9,765 nt of DNA. Source: Cytophagales bacterium (GTDB taxonomy: Bacteria; Bacteroidota; Bacteroidia; Cytophagales; Cyclobacteriaceae). Shown in pieces: positions 5,443 through 9,765 of the stretch (within the stretch, counting starts at the first letter, position 1; the number at the start of each line of letters is the position of its first letter). A model generated the notes under the pieces. It did no database searches. It saw only the letters and a list, made by a program, of their open reading frames with translations, and had not been told where the DNA came from. Location of the stretch: positions 1 through 9,765 of the forward strand of contig DNZD01000078.1 of NCBI GenBank assembly GCA_003504855.1, given 5' to 3'. A program made the translations under genes and the position numbers.

Positions 5443-7257
5443 ATGAAGCCTACCCCGATTGTTTTCTTTCTGTTGGCATGCCTTCCTGTCATGGGTCAGA
5501 CCCGTTGGCAACAGCATGTGGACTATACCATGCAGGTAAACCTCGACCGCAGCACCCATCGGATGCAAGGCACCCAGAAGCTTGTCTACACCAACAATTC
5601 CCCGGACACCCTGTATAAGGTTTACTACCACCTCTACTTTAACGCCTTTCAGCCTGGTAGCATGATGGACGTGCGGTCACGCAACATCCAGGACCCCGAC
5701 CGCCGCGTTGCCGATCGCATCTCCAAACTTGCCCCTGACGAGATTGGGTATCAAATCATCCAGACCCTGACCCAGGACAACAAGAAGGCAGCATTTGCGG
5801 TGGACGGCACCATCATGGAAGTGACCCTCAACCAGCCTATCCTGCCCGGGAAAAAAACCGTTTTCGACATGACTTTCGAAACCCAGGTCCCTGTTCAAAT
5901 TCGGAGATCGGGTCGCAATAGCAAAGAAAGCGTCGCCTATACCATGACCCAATGGTACCCGAAGCTGGCCGAATATGATTTCCAGGGCTGGCATGCCTAT
6001 CAATATGTAGCCCGTGAATTCCACGGCGTATGGGGAAACTTTGATGTCACCATTATCGCTGACCCTGAACTGGTCATTGGTGGCACGGGTGTACTGCAAA
6101 ACCCGGAAGCCATTGGCCATGGATATGAAAAGCCGGGTATGCCTTTGAAGCGTCCGGCTGGCAAACTGCAATGGCATTTCATCGCTAAAGATGTAATCGA
6201 TTTTGCGTGGGCTGCTGATCCCGAGTACACCCACGACCGGGCCCAGGTACCCAATGGGCCTGAACTCCATTTCTTTTACCAGAAGAATGAAAAGACTGCC
6301 GAGACCTGGAAGGTCATGGAAGGACATGCGGTAAAAACATTCCAATACCTGAACGAGCATTTTGGTCAATACCCCTATTCCACCTATTCGATTATTCAAG
6401 GCGGAGATGGCGGGATGGAGTACCCTATGTGTACCATGATCCTGGGTGAAGGTTCACAACGCGGACTAACCGGCGTGATGGCGCATGAAGTATCCCATAG
6501 CTGGTACCAGGGCGTGTTGGCTTCGAACGAAAGCCTGTACCCGTGGATGGATGAAGGGGGTGCTGATTTCGCCAGCCATGAAGCACTGGCTTCCATCCTC
6601 GGCACTGAGAATCCACATGCTGGCAGTTATACCAGCTATTTTAACCTGGTGGCCAGCGGCCTTCAGGAACCCGCCAGCCAACATGGTGATCACTACACTA
6701 CGAACCGCGCCTACTCAACGGCGGCCTATTCAGAAGGATGTATTTATCTCCACCAAATGAAGTACCTGGTCGGCAACGATAATTTCTACAAGGGATATAA
6801 GCGGTACTACAACACCTGGAAGATGAAGCATCCGGAACCGAATGACTTGCTCCGCATCATGGAAAAAGTCTCCGGGTTACAACTGCACTGGTACCAGCGA
6901 TACTGGATCGGTACTACCAAACGGATTGACTACGCCATCGACTCGGTACAGGACAACGGAACTAAAACCCAAATCACCCTCCGCCGTATTGGTGAGTTCC
7001 CCATGCCCATGGATGTGTTGGTAACGTATAAAGATGGCACCCAAGAGTTATTCTACGCATCGATAAATGAACTGCTGGGCAACAAGCCCGCTGAAGACAC
7101 CAAGGCACGCACGGTGCTGCCGGCGTGGAAGCCGGTGAATCCTACGTATTCATTTGTAATCACCCGCCCCCGGTCCGACATCCGGAAAATAGAAATTGAC
7201 CCCAGTCTGCGCATGGCTGATATTGACAGAAAGAATAATGTGTGGAGCGCAGATTAG
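5443..7257 (+). CDS. Exported M1-family zinc metallopeptidase
   Basis: The chosen ATG at 5443 gives 604 residues beginning MKPTPIVFFLLACLPVMG, a signal peptide with likely cleavage before QTRW. A TTG 48 nt upstream (5395) would add 16 polar residues in front and spoil this. The N-terminal beta domain (about 20-230) is followed by the catalytic domain: GGMEYP (323-328, Glu326) replaces the GxMEN exopeptidase motif, the zinc site is HEVSH (His348, Glu349, His352) with the third ligand Glu371 in WMDEGGADF (HEXXH-x18-E), and Tyr429 in YSEG is the likely transition-state tyrosine. A beta-rich C-terminal domain ends the protein. The protein should cleave peptides in the periplasm or at the cell surface. 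A Cys at residue 13 (LLAC) loosely resembles a lipobox, but the hydrophobic run before it is short. It lies 59 nt after the barrel gene, perhaps under its own promoter. Confidence 0.93.
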   Translation: MKPTPIVFFLLACLPVMGQTRWQQHVDYTMQVNLDRSTHRMQGTQKLVYTNNSPDTLYKVYYHLYFNAFQPGSMMDVRSRNIQDPDRRVADRISKLAPDEIGYQIIQTLTQDNKKAAFAVDGTIMEVTLNQPILPGKKTVFDMTFETQVPVQIRRSGRNSKESVAYTMTQWYPKLAEYDFQGWHAYQYVAREFHGVWGNFDVTIIADPELVIGGTGVLQNPEAIGHGYEKPGMPLKRPAGKLQWHFIAKDVIDFAWAADPEYTHDRAQVPNGPELHFFYQKNEKTAETWKVMEGHAVKTFQYLNEHFGQYPYSTYSIIQGGDGGMEYPMCTMILGEGSQRGLTGVMAHEVSHSWYQGVLASNESLYPWMDEGGADFASHEALASILGTENPHAGSYTSYFNLVASGLQEPASQHGDHYTTNRAYSTAAYSEGCIYLHQMKYLVGNDNFYKGYKRYYNTWKMKHPEPNDLLRIMEKVSGLQLHWYQRYWIGTTKRIDYAIDSVQDNGTKTQITLRRIGEFPMPMDVLVTYKDGTQELFYASINELLGNKPAEDTKARTVLPAWKPVNPTYSFVITRPRSDIRKIEIDPSLRMADIDRKNNVWSAD

Positions 7258-7260
7258 CGG

Positions 7261-9051
7261 CTACTTAACAACCTTACCGGTCTTGTCAAAGTTGATCGCG
7301 AACACCTCTCCCTGGCCGTTCTTAGTCTTCACCGAAATAACCTGGGTGTCTGGTGAAAAGCGTAGTTCATCAGGCAACTGATCAAAGGCATAGGCCATAT
7401 TTAAAGAAGCGGCTTCACCGCGGTTAATCCGAACCAGGACGGCGGGGAACTTCTCATTGACACGCGATTCCTGATAAAACAATACCAACAGTGTTCCTGA
7501 TTTCTCTTCAGCAAGGGTCAATACCTTCGTAACAGGTAAATTGATCTTTCTGAAGATCATCGGGTCTACCGCAAAAACACCCCCTGTTTCTGCTTGATGG
7601 GATGCCGGAATCAGGTAAGCATAGCCGCTGGGAATTGTATCCGCATAGACAAGGCCTGCGGTGATTTTTGTGCTGATAATCAACGGTTTATACTTTCCGG
7701 CGGACGCCGTGGCTGCATCGAGCGGAATGGAATCAGTGCCGTGAATTACCCATTTGATCAACGCGCGCTTTCTTTCAAGAATTTCTTTCTTATGCGCAGC
7801 TGCATGCGCGGCAAACTCACGTGTGCTGGTGATGTATGTTTTGAATGCGTCTACAGTGCCGTATGATGAAGAAACATACTGCGAATAGTTCTCCACCTCC
7901 CGGGCTAATTGATCAGTATCCAGAAGTGTCGCTAAACTATCGGTGCGGTGCGCCAATTTATATTCCTTATCCAGGGCCATCACCTGGGTAGCCAGCGAAG
8001 CGGTATCCCGCAAAACCTTATTATCTACTACCTGCGATCCGTATTCCAATTCGGCCAGTTTCAGGGTGAACACTTTGATGGGCAAAGGATCCGGATCAAG
8101 CCGGCGAAGCACAGGCATGGACAACTTGCTCCGATACACGCTGAGGCTGGACATCACAGACACAGAATCCTTGCGGATACGTTGCTGCTCTCTGTTTAAT
8201 TCTGCATCAAGTGTAATCAATTGCTCTTTTGCCGGAATAATCTCCTTCTCAATCACATCTACGGTAGAAAGTGCCCAACGTTTATAATCCCAAACCTTGA
8301 GGTCGTCGGAATAGAAGTCGGCCGGGGTGTTTCCCTGTTTCTTAAAATCAATGATCTCCAGGGGGTCCAGGTCCTGGTTATGGCCGATATTGCCATACGC
8401 CGCTACCGCTGATTTGTAGTCATTGAAACTCATATGACAGGAATCATAGATGTTTGCCAGGTGTATCAGTTGGGCAACAACAGATTCGTTGGCACGGAGG
8501 TACAGTTCACGTGAACCCGGATAGGTATCCTGGATATGCTTGTATGCGACTTGAGCACGATCATAGAAGCGCTGGGCGGACACGAACTGACTTTTGATCA
8601 GCTGAATCTGCTTGACCTTTTCTTTCAAGGCCATGTACTCCTCCAGTTTCAATTTGACATCAGAGAGTTTCACACCAAACTTACCGGTACGCGTGTCTCG
8701 TCGGTTAAACATCTGGTAATACTCTTCGTTGCGATCCACTTCCTTTTCAGTCATGCCCTTATAGGCCAGTCCAAAGAAATAGACTGCCGAATCCAGGAAC
8801 ATGATCCGTTTCTCCGTGTCCCGCAGCACATCGGTCTTCAGCGATTTGTCTTTGTAAATTATCCCCATAAAGAGGTACGCATTCGGGTTGTCATCATTCA
8901 CCTTCAGGTACTTCTTCAGGAACGGTTCCGCTTCATCAAACTGCTGCGCATTAAGCAACACAAAAAGGTCCTTGTACTTGATTTTCTGACTGAAGCCGGT
9001 GATGCTTATTCCCAGCAGCAGAAAGGCCATCCAACGTGATACACTATTCAT
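7261..9051 (-). CDS. Large exported protein of unknown function, TPR-like N-terminus
   Basis: I do not recognise this 596-residue protein as a named family. A signal peptide covers residues 1-21 (MNSVSRWMAFLLLGISITGFS, then QK). Residues about 25-100 look like one or two TPR-type helix pairs (LFVLLNAQQFDEAEPFLKK; NAYLFMGIIYKD). The middle, about 130-435, is mostly helical, with likely coiled-coil stretches at 132-150 and 262-295 and a helix at 415-435. From about 455 the protein becomes beta-rich, with short strands resembling a small beta-sandwich or propeller blades (KPLIISTKITAGLVYA; GTLLVLFYQE; QVISVKTKNGQGEVFAINF). There is no lipobox and no membrane helix beyond the signal. It should act in the periplasm or outside the cell, perhaps as a scaffold. 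The ATG at 9051 gives the full signal peptide; Met8 is a less likely start. Its stop lies 3 nt from that of the M1 peptidase gene, which is convergent. Confidence 0.8.
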   Translation of the reverse strand: MNSVSRWMAFLLLGISITGFSQKIKYKDLFVLLNAQQFDEAEPFLKKYLKVNDDNPNAYLFMGIIYKDKSLKTDVLRDTEKRIMFLDSAVYFFGLAYKGMTEKEVDRNEEYYQMFNRRDTRTGKFGVKLSDVKLKLEEYMALKEKVKQIQLIKSQFVSAQRFYDRAQVAYKHIQDTYPGSRELYLRANESVVAQLIHLANIYDSCHMSFNDYKSAVAAYGNIGHNQDLDPLEIIDFKKQGNTPADFYSDDLKVWDYKRWALSTVDVIEKEIIPAKEQLITLDAELNREQQRIRKDSVSVMSSLSVYRSKLSMPVLRRLDPDPLPIKVFTLKLAELEYGSQVVDNKVLRDTASLATQVMALDKEYKLAHRTDSLATLLDTDQLAREVENYSQYVSSSYGTVDAFKTYITSTREFAAHAAAHKKEILERKRALIKWVIHGTDSIPLDAATASAGKYKPLIISTKITAGLVYADTIPSGYAYLIPASHQAETGGVFAVDPMIFRKINLPVTKVLTLAEEKSGTLLVLFYQESRVNEKFPAVLVRINRGEAASLNMAYAFDQLPDELRFSPDTQVISVKTKNGQGEVFAINFDKTGKVVK

Positions 9052-9071
9052 TTTTGCGTTCTAAATTGAGG

Positions 9072-9099
9072 CAAATTAGTCAATTCATGAGACTTGAAA
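9072..9099 (-). promoter_or_regulatory. Weak promoter candidate for the 596-residue exported protein
   Basis: On the minus strand TTTC (9099-9096), a 17-nt spacer, and TAATTTG (9078-9072) resemble the Bacteroidota promoter, with one base missing in the -7 element. It lies about 20 nt upstream of the ATG at 9051 and overlaps the start of the divergent thioredoxin gene. The whole gap between the two start codons is only 35 nt. Confidence 0.3.
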
Positions 9100-9707
9100 A
9101 TTACAAAGACCGGGCCAAAAAAGCCGGGTCAGCCATTCTTCAATTCCTGAAGCCGTTCATCGGGGCGGCACTCATAATCGGCTTTCTGCAAGTAACCGGA
9201 TTACTGGGTACTGTAACCTACGCCAGCAACTGGGCGCTGCTCCAAACCGGTCTCAAAAACGCATCAGACGAAGCAGAAGACACCGGTGAAATGTTCAATT
9301 ATGACTTCCTGATCAAAGACATGAATGGCCAGCGTATTTCCGTATCCCAATTCAAAGGCAAGGTGATCTTCATCAACCTGTGGGCAACCTGGTGCGGTCC
9401 CTGCCGGGCCGAAATGGCTGGAATTGAAGAACTCTACAAAGAGGTTGACAAGTCAAAGATTGAGTTTATCATGCTTTCCCTCGATCGCGATGCCGATCAT
9501 GACAAGATCGTTGCCTACATGAAAAAGAAGGGATTCACCTTCACCGCCTACCAGCCATCGGGAACGCTTCCCGCTATCCTGGATGTTCCTTCCATCCCAA
9601 CCACCTTTATCATCTCCAAAGACGGCAAGGTGCTGCAGAAGGAAGTTGGCAGCATGAAATACAACACCAAAAAATTCCGCGATTTTCTTACCCGCATAAG
9701 CCAGTAA
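9087..9707 (+). CDS. Membrane-anchored TlpA/ResA-like thioredoxin
   Basis: The ATG at 9087 gives 206 residues. A GTG at 9036 would add 17 residues overlapping the divergent gene and is less likely. A basic N-terminus (1-22) precedes one hydrophobic helix at about 23-47, without a clear cleavage site, so it is probably a signal anchor with the thioredoxin domain in the periplasm. The domain spans about 70-206: NYDFLIKDMNGQRISVSQFKGK, then VIFINLWATWCGPCRAEM with the redox pair Cys103 and Cys106, and SIPTTFIISKDGKV with the cis-proline Pro171. This is the order of the TlpA/ResA/AhpC-TSA-like family, which reduces or isomerises periplasmic disulfides, for instance in cytochrome c maturation or envelope redox repair. 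No cytochrome gene is adjacent. The next gene starts 2 nt after its stop, so the two are likely co-transcribed. Confidence 0.9.
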   Translation: MRLENYKDRAKKAGSAILQFLKPFIGAALIIGFLQVTGLLGTVTYASNWALLQTGLKNASDEAEDTGEMFNYDFLIKDMNGQRISVSQFKGKVIFINLWATWCGPCRAEMAGIEELYKEVDKSKIEFIMLSLDRDADHDKIVAYMKKKGFTFTAYQPSGTLPAILDVPSIPTTFIISKDGKVLQKEVGSMKYNTKKFRDFLTRISQ

Positions 9708-9709
9708 CC

Positions 9710-9765
9710 ATGTTGTTCCAACTGAACCAAAGGATTGCGGTGATCACCGGCGCCGGCAGCGGCAT
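9710..9765 (+). CDS. Short-chain dehydrogenase/reductase (SDR), N-terminus only
   Basis: Eighteen complete codons before the window ends: MLFQLNQRIAVITGAGSGI. A first beta strand (IAVITG) followed by TGAGSGI fits the start of the TGxxxGxG dinucleotide-binding motif of classical SDR oxidoreductases, which bind NAD(P)H in a Rossmann fold. The substrate cannot be deduced from this fragment. The ATG lies 2 nt after the thioredoxin stop codon, so the gene is probably translated from the same transcript. Confidence 0.75.
   Translation, partial: MLFQLNQRIAVITGAGSG

Noticed and set aside
5677..6399. 240-codon open frame on the minus strand, antisense to the M1 peptidase gene
   Set aside because: It lies wholly within a gene with clear catalytic motifs on the other strand, and its translation shows no domain or signal sequence.
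8536..9039. 167-codon plus-strand open frame inside the minus-strand 596-residue gene
   Set aside because: It is antisense to a gene with a good signal peptide; its composition, rich in Leu, His and Phe, is typical of antisense translation of charged helical protein.
1..9765. CRISPR array, mobile element, tRNA or defence system
   Set aside because: No regularly spaced repeats, transposase, integrase, tRNA-like fold or known defence domain was seen on either strand.

Overview
The window looks like a chromosomal segment of a Bacteroidota bacterium, most likely of the Cytophagales type. This is inferred from three things: outer-membrane and periplasmic proteins typical of that phylum, upstream elements resembling the Bacteroidota promoter (TTTG about 20 nt before TAnnTTTG), and the near absence of Shine-Dalgarno sequences. 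Base composition is close to 50% GC. I see no RNA gene, CRISPR array, insertion sequence, integrase or prophage gene.

Layout. (1) Positions 1-1372, minus strand: the N-terminal 457 codons of an exported surface protein with a lectin-like (LamG-type) region, running off the left edge. (2) Positions 1373-1789: a 417-bp divergent intergenic region with a good minus-strand promoter candidate and a perfect 7-bp-stem palindrome. (3) Positions 1790-2860, plus strand: a class-V PLP aminotransferase related to phosphoserine aminotransferase. (4) Positions 2910-5383, plus strand: a compact four-gene unit of an ECF sigma factor, a one-pass membrane protein placed like an anti-sigma factor, a periplasmic Spy/CpxP-like helical protein, and an outer-membrane beta-barrel. 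(5) Positions 5443-7257, plus strand: an exported M1-family zinc metallopeptidase. (6) Positions 7261-9051, minus strand: a large exported protein of unknown function with helical/TPR-like N-terminal and beta-rich C-terminal parts, convergent with the peptidase. (7) Positions 9087-9707, plus strand: a membrane-anchored TlpA/ResA-like thioredoxin, followed 2 nt later by the first 18 codons of a short-chain dehydrogenase.

How the genes may work together. The unit at 2910-5383 is the most system-like part. A cytoplasmic transcription factor, an inner-membrane protein with a very acidic periplasmic tail, a periplasmic chaperone-like protein with a basic C-terminal tail, and an outer-membrane protein together span every envelope layer. 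This reads as a small cell-envelope sensing or stress module. The individual family calls are well supported, but the regulatory circuit is inference. The remaining genes (peptidase, thioredoxin, lectin-like surface protein, unknown exported protein) are also mostly envelope-directed but show no clear functional tie to one another.
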